64,000 nt of DNA, from NCBI GenBank assembly GCA_029718625.1, contig CM056389.1, positions 3,833,734 to 3,897,733 of the forward strand. Direction: 5' to 3'. Source of the DNA: Synaphobranchus kaupii. Taxonomy: Eukaryota > Chordata > Actinopteri > Anguilliformes > Synaphobranchidae. The notes under the pieces are model-generated. The model was given only the letters and a program-made list of their open reading frames with translations. It ran no database searches and was not told the origin of the DNA. The position numbers and the translations under genes were made by a program. Below, in pieces: positions 46,798 to 57,906 of the stretch (position 1 is the first letter of the stretch; each line of letters begins with the position of its first letter).

Positions 46798-48263
46798 AGG
46801 CCAGTTTATAGTCCAGCGACAGAGTGTCGCTGCGACCGACGACGTGCCATTGATGTCGCTGGTCGCAGCGACATTTGGTTTAAACTTCGGTGACTGTCGT
46901 CCTGTGGTCGCTGCGACGGTCGCTGAAGATGTCACTGAGACATAAAATAAATTCAACTTTGACCCTGTCGCTGCCTCTGTTGTTATGGTAACGTTTGTCT
47001 CGGACAGCGGAGGCTTCGCTCGAGCTGTCAACTTACTAGCTAGCACATAAGCTAACTGTTAATGGACAGATTTCTTTGTTGGAAAAATTTGTGCATGCTG
47101 CCATAGGGTCTGCTTACCTACCTAGCAAGCGCGTGAATATCATTATAAATCAGCACAATTTAATATTATTATTATAAATAGCCTAATAATAATAACTATG
47201 TAATTTCACTGATTGATGCTTTGCTAGAGGTTGAGAAAACGTTACAATCCAAAACAAGAAGCAGCTCGCTTCCAATGCTACAATTTAGCCTACGATAGCC
47301 TATTAGTCTGTAGGCTATTGTGAATGGTTACAAAGACACATTTGCACCTTGACTACACATTTGTAGCATTGTAGGCGCCTGCGAATGCATCGCAAAGTTA
47401 TTTGCTTTCACAGTAGGCTAACTTAGATTTGCCAGATTAAATTTAGTGATTAGGCTGAGTGACAGCCCATCTGATCCGTGGCATTCTGATAGCGAGTGAA
47501 ATAGGCTATTCCACATTCTTGAACCTCATTCTCTAACTAGAGAATTGTAGGCTGCTCCCGCAATGAGTCCCGTCTTGTAGCTAGCTATTTACATCCCTAA
47601 CGTAGGCTATGCCCTCCGTGCTTTTCCTACTAAATAACGTTTATGAGTTGCATCAATGTTATATGTTATATATAATAGTATTTAGAATAGAAGTGTAGTA
47701 TAGCTGATTTACCCACAGCTTACTGTGAACTACGTTCAACGTTCATTACTAGGGATAGCTGCTAGCTATGTTATGGGAAGGATGTGCTTTGTCTTATCTG
47801 TTCTGGAGTGACTTCGATGACGTTTCTGTATGCATTTATTGTATGTCGCTGTCTGCTAAATGACTGTAATGTAATGTAATGTCGAGGTTTAATTACAAAC
47901 GTTTTATTTGCTACCTCGTTCAAAACCCACATCCTACAAGTATATGAAAGACGCAGTGAATGACATTTCAAACAATAGCCTATACGGTGCCCTCGAAATG
48001 GACATTTATAAACTTTATTTCAGAGGCCTCCGACAAAAAAGGGGTAAAGCAGAAGTCATAATGAGATGTAGGCTAGCCTATTAAAGCTGCTTCTTCCTCC
48101 ATTGTCCCCTGAGTGTAAACTGTCGCTGGAATGTCGCTGGAGTGCGTTTATACTTTTTGCGAACGACAACGACCACAGTGTGTGTAGCGCGACAATAGAA
48201 TGTTTATGAAAGTTCTGCGATTTCAGTCGAGCGACACACTGTCGCTGGACTATAAACTGGCCT
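46798..48263. mobile_element. PIF/Harbinger-type non-autonomous element, 1.47 kb
   Basis: The ends AGGCCAGTTTATAGTCCAGC and GCTGGACTATAAACTGGCCT are perfect inverted repeats flanked by TTA (46795-46797, 48264-48266). A TWA target triplet is typical of PIF/Harbinger. Inside, the ends carry several GTCGCTG...GCGAC repeats. A short L2-type tail (GTCTGCTAAATGACTGTAATG, about 47850-47880) is nested in it. No transposase. Confidence 0.85.
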
Positions 48264-48273
48264 TTACAGTCTA

Positions 48274-48294
48274 CCCCCCCCCCCCCCCCCCCCC
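48274..48294. repeat. Poly-C tract, 21 bp
   Basis: A run of 21 cytosines lies directly after the Harbinger-type element. Confidence 0.9.
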
Positions 48295-49233
48295 GATCTA
48301 GTGATAGTAATAAGACGATGGCGCGTGATCTTATGATTTTACCTGTCATTTCTCTAGATACCAGGTGAGGTCCAGGTGATGGCCACTCTATGATCCAGAC
48401 ACTTATGTGGACAAGCGCATCCCTGATAACCTACAATCCTCCTTCCAAACACATTCTGTATTCCTTCCCATGTAGTTTGCCCCCTCCTATACTTTCACAT
48501 ACCCCTCATTTAAATTGGTATTAATCCCAGTCCACCACATTTATCCTATTATCCACAGTTATTATCCACAATTATCCACAGTTATTTACATGCACATACA
48601 TATGATGCTTTATACATATACTGCGTTCAGTCCAGAATATATTCCAAGGACCTAGGCCTTTTACGGCTTGTGAACAGCCCTGGGTTCCCGGCGTCATTAG
48701 GAGTCAAAGGGTCACAAAACAGTCCCATGTTTACCCAAAAGGCTTTGATGTCCCATGTCTTGTTAGATTGTCCAATCAGCTGTTATTTACAATCCACTGG
48801 TCCTTGTGAATCCAACAGCGGAATTTGGGTGTGGGCTTGAGGCAGGAAAAATGTAATTAATAAAATTGCACCTTACAAAGGTGAGCAGAGAATATGAAGG
48901 TTTCACATGGGATTCCCTTTGTAGAGGGATGATTTTCATGTTACCCATGTTAACTCCACGACAAATGGTTCTTGCATGGATACGCTTAATGTTGGGCTTA
49001 TTGTCTGGATACTGTATTCATATAAGGGGAGCAGATATCGAAATGGACAACACTGCTGCAGTATAGTCAGGCATTGAGGGCTTTCTGAATGTTGTCTGAC
49101 AGATTTGCTGAGCCTCGGCTATTTGGATGCAGGCCGTCTCTGCGGTAGAATGCAGGTCTCTCCCAGAATAGATCCCAGTTATCAATAAAACCGATGTTTT
49201 GATCTACACGCCAACCACAAAGCCAATCGTGAA
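48295..49233. other. Unassigned sequence
   Basis: There are short frames only, and no element ends that I can pair. Confidence 0.3.
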
Positions 49234-50573
49234 AGGGTAATTCCACCCAAAAACAACATTAACCTTATTGAACAGATCAAGGTGCAACTAATTAAGTCTT
49301 TCTTTGGCTGGCCAAAAAAAAATCTGTACTGAGTTATTTGAATATAAAGTTGAAAATTCATTTTGACGTATATCTCTACCACTTCCTCGTTTTTGAAAAA
49401 CTACAGTGTTTTCTATGGAGGATTATTCAACCCAAAATTAAAATGAAAACGAAAACGGAGGATTATTCAGCCCAAAATTAAAATTTAAATCTTTTCATTT
49501 TCGTTTTCATTTTTTCATTTTCATTTTCGTTTTCATTTTCGAACTGTATCTATGTAAATGAGGGGGTATGGTCAAGCAAGCAGGGTGGGCCTCATACAGG
49601 TTTAGTGCAGTAGCACTTAATGAACACTAGGGGGAGCATAGCATAGGGGTGAGTAACAGTCTATGCTTGATACTATGCTCTCAGGGCACTCGTACGTTTT
49701 AATGGATGAAATGATGAAGAATCTGTGCAGTGTTATAAAGTATTCTTGTTTTATGAAAGAAACGGAGCTAGCTAGCCAGCGCTACGCTGTGTAGGCTATA
49801 GGTCAAACCTGCGAGGTGGAAAATCCAGGTTCATTTGTTCCAATCACCTGGATTTGCTAATTATCACAATTCTTCAGCCAAGAGGTAGGAGCTAACTAGG
49901 CTAATTAGTGAAATCGTGAGTTCATGGGTGGAAGAAATGAAAAGATTTTAATTTTAATTTTGGGCTGAATAATCCTCCATTTTCATTTTCCATTTTCGTT
50001 TTCATTTTCGTTTTCGTTTTCATTTTAATTTTAATTTTGGGCTGAATAATCCTCCATAGTTTTCAAGTGGGCATGTAAATTACATAGCAAGTAGGCGGAG
50101 CCAGCGAGGGAAGAATTGCTGCCTGCATCTCACTGTTCTAGGGACGGGACACATCGTAGATCAAGCTAACTATCATTGCAATTTTATTATAATGTCAGAA
50201 AATTACATTGATAGGCTACGTTATTAGTTTTGGCAAACTAAACCAAACGGGACCATTAAGTAGACTAACATTAGCTAGCTGATCATAATTGAACGGTTTC
50301 GCTCTGAGCATTCGATTACAGAAGAAATTTATTGTTTCTGGGCTAGTGCATTAGCTGTTGTTAGGCATAAAACAAATAGGTTTTAAATGTATGCCATGGA
50401 GTAGGATATAGTAGCTAACCTTGCATTCGTTAATGGATATCAGGGTGATAAATGCGTCATTTTCATGTTTTTACTGACATCAGTGCGTTCGATTTGCATT
50501 GGCTTTGCTAGAAAACATAGCTAAAACGGCTAACAAGTAGCCTACAACAATGACGTTTTAACTTTTAATTGTA
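49234..50573 (-). mobile_element. TTAA-type element (copy 2 of the 23654 family), truncated
   Basis: The left end AGGGTAATTCCACCC and following AAAACAACATTAACCTTA match the right end of 23654-24946 in reverse. Similarity continues on the far side of a nested MITE (GGCGGAGCCAGCGAGGG, TAATGTCAGAAAATTACA) to about 50480. The flank reads TGAA instead of TTAA. The other terminus has been lost at the Tc1-like end (50574). Confidence 0.85.
49414..50058. mobile_element. Nested MITE with TATGGAGGATTATTCA ends
   Basis: The left end TATGGAGGATTATTCAACCC and the right end GGGCTGAATAATCCTCCATA are inverted repeats. The left end motif is repeated once more about 42 bp inside. GTTTTC flanks both sides (49408-49413, 50059-50064) and is single in the empty paralogous site of the 23654 element. 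A 6-bp duplication is unusual for the common superfamilies. Both ends are rich in TTTTCATTTTCG repeats. Confidence 0.85.
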
Positions 50574-50575
50574 TA

Positions 50576-50890
50576 CAGTGCATCCGGAAAGTATTCACAG
50601 CGCTTCACTTTTTCCACATTTTGTTCTGTTACAGCCTTATTCCAAAATTGATTAAATTCATTTTTTCCCTCAAAATTCTACACACAACACCCCATAATGA
50701 CAATGTGAAAAAAGTTTTTTTGAGATTTTTGCAAATTTATTAAAAATAAAAAAATTAAATTTCTCATTTACATAAGTATTCATACCCTTTGTTTTAACAT
50801 ATTTTTAAAGTATCATATTTCATATTTGGTCGCATATCCTTTACATGCTGTTACTTCCTGAAGTCTGTGACCATCAACATCAAAAAACTG
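50576..50890. mobile_element. Tc1-like element terminus, truncated
   Basis: It starts at TA with CAGTGCATCCGGAAAGTATT, then CACTTTTTCCACATTTTG, a widespread fish Tc1-like inverted repeat. The other end and the transposase are absent. Confidence 0.88.
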
Positions 50891-51437
50891 TCGATATCTT
50901 ATTTTCAGGTACTGTTACAAGCGATACTATAACCTCTCTGCATTTGAATGGATCTCTATGGAAATTCGGGGGTGAGACTAGATTCAGCTGTAAATTCCAG
51001 TATGGAACACATGGCTGGCTAAATGGCTGTAAGTTATCAAGGGTCTGAGCTATCAAACGAGCCCCAAACCATCACTCTGTTGCCAGATATGGAGTAGATG
51101 TGGATGGATCACTTTAAGGGTTGTTTCTCCTGACTTTTTTCCCCATAGAGTTCTATAGGAAAATGAGTCCGGAGAAATAACCCTTGCAGTGATCCATCCA
51201 CATCAACATAGTCTGAACTGGATTGCAAGTCGTCCGAGTCCTTTAGGGCATCATACCTTTAGCAGAGCGAGAGTTTCGGAGGAGCGGTCGCCCTGCGAGG
51301 TTTCAGTCCTTTGCGTGTAGTAATCCAATTGTTGTTGAGCGGGGGGCCAAGCAGCAGCAATGTGTTGCCAGTAGACCAGTCCCGTCGCTGAGTTCTCCAT
51401 CTTATACTAGCGTTTTGTGGCGAGGAGCAGCTAGTTG
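50891..51437. other. Unassigned sequence with a hairpin
   Basis: No gene. An inverted repeat at 51098-51203 (GTGGATGGATCACTTTAAGG against its complement) has stems of about 33 bp. Confidence 0.5.
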
Positions 51438-51439
51438 GA

Positions 51440-51503
51440 CATGCTACATTTTACATTTACATTTAGTCATTTTGCAGACACTTTTATCCAAAGCGACTTA
51501 CAA
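51440..51503. repeat. L2-family 3' tail fragment
   Basis: Contains TTTGCAGACACTTTTATCC and AAAGCGACTTAC, the 3' signature of fish L2 LINEs and their SINEs, without coding sequence. Confidence 0.75.
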
Positions 51504-51507
51504 GCAG

Positions 51508-51660
51508 AGTTGGGGGCGTTACTTGAAAACTGTAATATATTACATTACATTCCTAGTTACTTTTTTTAAAAGTAAAGCGTTATATTATACTATATTACTT
51601 TACAATTAAGGTAATGCGTTATATTACCCGTTATATTACTTTGCGTTTCTCTGTCATAAA
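51508..51660. mobile_element. Fragment of a GTAATGCGTTAC-rich element
   Basis: AGAGTTGGGGGCGTTACTTG followed by repeated TTACTTT/GCGTTATATTAC motifs looks like one end of a common fish hAT-type repeat. The partner end is not found. Confidence 0.5.
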
Positions 51661-52298
51661 ATCACTTCAATCTAAGTGTTTGGGGGTTCAGGCCTGGTTT
51701 TTCCCCAATTCTTCTTCTGTTTCTCTGTCCAGCGTCTTTGTGACAGTTCTCTGTAAAAAGCGCAAAACAAAAATAAATTGAAAAGGGGTAAATGGGGTCC
51801 CCCCCCCCCCTTTGCTGGATACTTTTTTAAATGATTCTATTAAATAGTCAGTTTTGGTGAGTTCTAAAAGAAGATATGCTCAAATAAAACTGCTAGGGAA
51901 AATATGGAATAAATTCAGTTTTAATGCAAAAATTGTAATTCACTGTTTTTGCTCTGAAGCAACACAGGATGCAATTAAACCACTGGCACATGGAGGACAA
52001 CTATCAAACGAATGCTGCAATAGGCTGAGATATCAGGAGCATACTACCCAGTTCATCAAATAGTGCAGATCATTACATATCCATTACATATAGCTTACAC
52101 AATGACTACTTTCCCTCTCTGTAGGCAGACTGATATGGCTCAAATAGTGTCCAGTTCATCAAATGAAATTAAGTGCAGATTGAGTGGATATATTTAGCCA
52201 GCATGTCACATACAATTGCAACTATCCTCCCATTTGGTCTTTATAGACAAGAAACAATAGAAAAGAGAAGTGTAGCTTACATGATCACACTGGGAACT

Positions 52299-52308
<10 letters not shown>
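51661..52308. other. Unassigned sequence
   Basis: A 10-bp poly-C tract near 51800 is the only special feature seen. No gene. Confidence 0.3.
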
Positions 52309-52345
<37 letters not shown>

Positions 52346-52350
52346 ACACA
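52309..52350. repeat. CA dinucleotide microsatellite
   Basis: About 20 CA repeats with one TA interruption. Confidence 0.95.
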
Positions 52351-53119
52351 CTGGGTTGTCAAAACTTTACCGTAGCCTACAGGCTAAATAACGGTAACAA
52401 TTTTGTTAACTATAAGGTAGCAGTTGTTAGCTATATTATATAAATGTGTTTCACCGTAAACAATACAATTAGCCTATTTATATTTCAGCTGTTTACAATT
52501 TCGTACCTTCACTATTTTACAGACTTTTATCGTAAAATTCAGTGACATTATTTTACAATGTACCTCACAGTCAGTTGCAACTCATTACACGAGAATGTGT
52601 CATACTGTGGTCTTACAAAGAACAAATCTCTGCTTGCTGGTGTGTGGATTATGTATACCATTTTGGGCATTAAAAAATCACTGTGTTGATGTCGCTTGTT
52701 ATAGACGACTTGTTTTTTCTCAGAAAATATTCCTCAGTAAAAATATCTCCATGCTTGTTGACGAGACTTGATTTTACTGACTAGTGTGAGACGGGACGAG
52801 GCGGAGCTTATTCACGTTATAGTTTGGTGAACTATAACACGGTAGCCTATTATAGCTTGTCTCGCCGCCTGCCGCCTAGGCAATAAGTTGTAATATGATG
52901 ATGAGAGATTGTGTCAGTTCTTCAAACTATTACTTATCATGTAGGCTACTTGAATGAACGTCAAAACAAAATTATCACTTTTTCCCGTCTCCAAGGTATG
53001 GCGAGCGCCTTACCAAAATTACACCTATGATAGTCATGCATTTTGGAAATATAAATTTCCACAAAGATTATACTCTAAAAGCAATAGTTTTAATGTTTTG
53101 GCAATTATTAATTAGCTAG
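52351..53119. other. Unassigned AT-rich sequence
   Basis: No reading frame or repeat end recognised. Confidence 0.3.
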
Positions 53120-54503
53120 CAACCTATGGAAGCATATCTGCACCAAAACTCAAATGAAAATGCAAATCGGTGATTACATTTCGTTTACATTCAATGTGCG
53201 CAAAAACAATAAGATAATTCAAATGAAAATGCAAAGGGCCATTTTGCGTTTTCATTTTCAAGTTAATGTACGCACTTTATCTGACAATTTGAAAATGTTA
53301 ATGCAAATCCATTTCACATTTATTTTTTCTCGCCCTCTACGACACAACCCTGCCATAATTTAAATGAAAATTAAAAACCACATTTGCATTAGCAGTTTCT
53401 TATTGTAGTCGCATGATCCATGACAAAAAGGAAATGATAATTCAATTTGCCATTTAACATATCGTTTTCATGCTTTGCGGCACAAGAGTGACATAATTCA
53501 AATGCAATGGCATCGCATCCGTTTACATTATCATTTCCGCATGGTCACGCAAAAACCCTGCCAAAACTCCGAACTGAACATGCAAACTGTCAAAGCTGCC
53601 CATCAAGGCGGGGCCTCGAAGAAAGGGGCGTTACATGGGACAGTTCAAACCACTGAATTTATGGTTCAACTTCAGTGGTTGTTTGTGATTTCGGTCGTCA
53701 GGCAGTTACCAGGCTAGATAGTGATATTTCCTGGTTCTCTGTGTTCGGGGATTATAGGCTAAATGATACGAATTAAAAAGGAAACGAGGTAGCCTAAAAG
53801 TTACGACCAGCCATAGCCAGCCCAATGTTAATTTAGTTAACAGTTTAGATTATGTTAGCTACCCTGCTGCTTTCGTTAATCTGGTGTGGTAACTAGCCTA
53901 ATGTTAGGCTACTTTCAAAACCAGCCGGCTATTCATGGCAAGCTATGCCTAGAAATGTGCTACCCTTTTCACCGTGGGCATTTCCATCACAATTTCTATT
54001 AATTAATGTTTTCTTTTAGATAGCCTTAGCCTACCCTTAACAAAGGTAACGTAGTTCACAGAAAGCCTGAGACAGCGATCGAAACGAGACACAGCCTACA
54101 AAAACGGTGGATTATTTTGTATGGTGTAGGCCTATAGGCTAATTTAAAATATATATAATATAAAAAACTTGTGTAGGCATATTCCGCGTAGGCTATGTTG
54201 TGTAGACTGCAATTCATGTCTTTACCCAGCAGATGGCAGTAAAAGACTTGTAAAAACTGAAAGACACAGCAATTCAGCTTATTTTATTATTGGGTGAAAA
54301 CACTGGGAAAACTACCCCGGGGCACGACTCTGATCTCCCTACTCACAGGAAATTTTACCTGTAGACTGGGCTATTGTAGCCCAATAATCTATATTTAGCC
54401 TAGTCATGAAGCAACATAGCCTAGGCTACAGATTAAAACAAATGGACATTTATACCATTATATTTTTATTTTATTATAACGTTCCGATCTCAGTGCTGTA
54501 AGA

Positions 54504-55603
54504 TAGTGTTGTGTCGTTCGCGAACGATTCGTTCAAAAGAACGAATCTTTTGCGTGAACGAACTGAACTGAATCACTTACTGAAAAGATCCGTTCATTTC
54601 TCAGTTCAGTTCAGTTCACGAACGGATCTGATCAGCAGCGAGCGTGCACCGTGCAGGGAGGGGGAGGGACTGCCGCGAGCGAACGTGATTCGTCCCTTGC
54701 GAACCAGTTCTGCTGTGCTGAACGAATCATTCGCATTTGCTTCTTCCTATTCCATTTCGGACGTATTGTTCTAAGTATTGTATAGCCGAAATGAGTACCG
54801 TGTTTGCGTGTTGTATACTAGAAAGTTTTATTTTTTTTTCTCTAATTTGTTTCCTAAATTGTTCGAAATAAAGTTTATATTAAAAAAAAAAATTATAAAA
54901 AAAATTCGCGGGCGGGCGCCGAGCGAGGCAGCGAGCGTGCAGAGTGGACTGATTCGTTCAGTGCGTGACGTGACGTGATCCTGAGTGATAATCAGCGGCT
55001 CAAACTGCCAGAATCAGGCCCAGCAAGTTAAGACTTAAAAGTCATTGAAAACCAGCGTTCACCTCCAATATTGATATTCAACGAGGAAACTTTTAAAATA
55101 TCAAGATTTGTAAACGGAGTTTGGCGCATTTGTCAAAGCGACAGCACTTCCGCATGAACTGTTCGGCCGTCAGTTCACTGAGTGAACGAACTGTGACTTA
55201 ACGGTGCAAGTTCAGTGATCCGTTCACTGAAGCCACTAGACAGTGAGTTAACGTGACGTGATCCTGAGTGATAATCAGCGGCTCAAACTGCCAGAATCAG
55301 GCCCAGCAAGTTAAGACTTAAGTCATTGAAAACCAGCGTTCACCTCCAATATTGATATTCAACGAGGAAACTTTTAAAATATCAAGATTTGTAAACGGAG
55401 TTTGGCGCATTTGTCAAAGCGACAGCACTTCCGCATGAACTGTTCGGCCGTCAGTTCATTGAGTGAGTCGGACTACGCAGTACGCAGTCGGAGCTCCGCC
55501 CAAGCACTGAACGATTCGGTGAACGAATCTTTTGAACGAATCTTTTTAATGAACTGATTCTAGTGATTCGTGTCACTGAAGTGAACTGTTTTGCCCATCA
55601 CTA
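54504..55603. mobile_element. hAT element, 1.1 kb, with internal 283-bp duplication
   Basis: The ends TAGTGTTGTGTCGTTCG and complement TAGTGATGGGCAAAAC are flanked by the octamer CTGTAAGA (54496-54503, 55604-55611). Both ends are packed with GAACGAAT/TTCGTTC motifs. No transposase. Confidence 0.9.
54978..55470. repeat. Direct duplication, period 283 bp
   Basis: The sequence starting ATCCTGAGTGATAATCAGCG at 54978 starts again at 55261 and is nearly identical for about 200 bp (GACAGCACTTCCGCATGAAC in both). It lies inside the hAT element. Confidence 0.92.
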
Positions 55604-55611
55604 CTGTAAGA

Positions 55612-56329
55612 TGCGGCACTTAGCCTCTATCACGCTGATTTTACTGTTGTGGCCTAGCCTACTAGCCTACACAAAACATTTTAATTTGTTCAATTTAAAT
55701 AGACTAGGCTACATGAGAGAGAACGTAAAAACTGTAAAATAATAATAATAAAAACATCCATGTCAGTATTGGCACAGTGCCATTATGCTCACTTTTAAGA
55801 ACATAGGCTACAGAATAGTTTTCATTTAAATAGGTCTACCACTCAGACAAAATTTGAGACATAAGCACTTATTTTATTGATAGCCTGCTTATTTTATTTT
55901 AGTGACATGGAATATAGGCTAAGCAATAGCTCGATGTTGGCTTATCACACAGCCCTGTCTAAGGCAAACCTGTTAACGGAAATCTATTGCCCCTTACGGC
56001 AAGTCCTCCCTGCTGTTAAGGTTAAGTTAGTACATTACATTACATTATAGTCATTTGGCAGACGCTCTTATCCAGAGCGACGTACATAGTGCATTTTCAA
56101 ACCAGGAACAAGTGCGTTAAAACGACCCTAAAAGGTAAATACGAATTGAAATACCAGGCGTAGTCAGTATGATTTATTTATTTATTTATTTTTGGGGGCG
56201 GGGGGGGGGGGGGTAACCACACAATATTGATGATTGGCGTGTACAACAGTAAGCCAATAAGTAACCTTACAAGTATTAATCTAGAAGCTTGAACCATTCA
56301 TAAAACACAAACAACGGGCTGGCTAGGCT
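55612..56329. other. Centre of the inverted-repeat element with L2 tail
   Basis: Contains an L2-type 3' tail at 56035-56110 (ATTTGGCAGACGCTCTTATCC, AGAGCGACGTAC) and a G-run near 56200. No gene. Confidence 0.6.
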
Positions 56330-57000
56330 CATCGTAACGTTTAGGCTACCTCGTTTCCTTTCTAGTTTTTAGGATTTAGCCTATAATCCCCAAACACAGA
56401 GGACTAGGAAATGTTGCTATCTAGCCTGGTAACTGCATGCCTGATGACCGAAATCACAGACAACCATTGAATCAATACAAGTCAAGTCCCCTGTAACGCC
56501 CTTATATGTACAAGTCCCCTGTAACGCCCCTTTCTTCGTGGCCCCGCCTTGATGGGCAGCTTTGACAGTTTGCATGTTCAGTTCGGATTTTTGGCAGGGT
56601 TTTTTGCGTGAACACGCGGAAATGGTAATGCAAACGGATGCAATGTCATTGCATTTGAATTATGTCACTCTTGTGCCGCAAAAGTATGAAAACGATATGT
56701 TAAATGACGAATTGCAATGAGAAACTGCTAATGCAAATGTGGTTTTTCATTTTCATTAAAATTATGGCAGGGTTGTGTCCTAGAGGGCGAGAAAAATTAA
56801 ATGTGAAACGGATTTGCATTAACATTTTCAAATTGTCAGATAAAGTGCGTACATTAACTTGCAAATGAAAACGCAAAGTGGCCTTTTGCATTTTCATTTG
56901 AATAGTGTCATGGTTTTTGCGCACATCGAATGTAAACGAAATGCAATCGGCGATTTGCATTTTCATTTGAATTTTGGCACGGATGTGCTTCCATAGCAAC

Positions 57001-57342
57001 CAACCTTTTCACAAAACAAAGTTGGTAACGAAAAAGTTTTGAAAAACATGTTTTATTGGCTGAAATAGCATCACATGTTCACATCCTTATATGTCAAAAG
57101 CATTACATGTGTACATTGTTCATTTTTCCTGTGTATCTTCATCCTGCAATTGGCTACTTTTTGATCAGATTACTTTGATTAGATATTGTTATTGGCAGAT
57201 GTAGCTAAATCTCCAATAGGGAGAATTATTCTTTGTGGGCCTGGAGCATTTGTGATGATGAAATCGGCAAGAAAAAGGAGAAAAAATGCAAAAATAACCC
57301 AGGTTTGGGTGGTTACATGACATCAGAACGTATAGAAGTTAA
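57001..57342. other. Unassigned sequence
   Basis: Nothing recognised. Confidence 0.3.
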
Positions 57343-57902
57343 AGGGATAGTTCGGAATTTTGGACATAATGTCTCAATTACGACTTACCCATGATGTAGT
57401 TGATTGATGGAAACCATTTTCAGATAATTCCATGCTGTCCCTTCTTTTGGACATACACACATTGCTAATGCTAGCGCAACTCTAAGGTAACTGCTAGCAT
57501 CCACTACCAAACGCACTACCAGTGCGCCCAAAGCAAATAAAATATGACGACAGTCTATCTGGGTTATTTTCAGTGATTATACCACCATTTTTGAAGTCAA
57601 ACTATCGTTGAATCCTTTACTTTGTGCTGACCTATATTCTTTGTGGAAGTATGGCGGCGGAGCGATACTTTACATTACCTACGAATGTAGTGCCGGCACT
57701 GGTCGATTACAACAACAAATAAGAGCAACAAGTTGCAATGGCCACGTTCGCTCTGCCGCCGTACTTCCACAGAGAATATAGGTCAGCACAAAGTAAAGGA
57801 TTCAATGATAGTTTGACTTCAAAAATGATGGTATAAACACTCAAAAAACACTCAGATAGACTGTCGTCGTATTTTATTTGCTTTGGGTGCACTGTGGAGT
57901 GT
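57343..57902. mobile_element. Foldback TTAA element, right end lost
   Basis: It starts TTAA-AGGGATAGTTCGGAATTT (TTAA at 57339-57342). The left arm (about 57520-57655) pairs with the right arm (about 57765-57895): GTACTTCCACAGAGAATATAGG is the complement of CCTATATTCTTTGTGGAAGTA. The right terminus is replaced by the next TTAA element at 57903. Confidence 0.75.
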
Positions 57903-57906
57903 TTAA

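Larger units (their letters stand above)
53120..57000. mobile_element. Large inverted-repeat element, 3.9 kb
   Basis: The left arm (53120 to about 53800) is the reverse complement of the right arm (about 56330-57000), starting CAACCTATGGAAGC and ending GCTTCCATAGCAAC. The arms contain internal degenerate tandem copies of an AAATGAAAATGCAAA motif about 60-130 bp apart, and a shared GCCCATCAAGGCGGGGC block. The 2.5-kb centre holds a hAT element and an L2 tail. No coding sequence. Class unknown. Confidence 0.78.

Noticed and set aside
48274..48294. Poly-C tract as a functional G-quadruplex or i-motif element
   Set aside because: It is a single homopolymer next to a transposon end and may vary in length through sequencing error; nothing links it to regulation.
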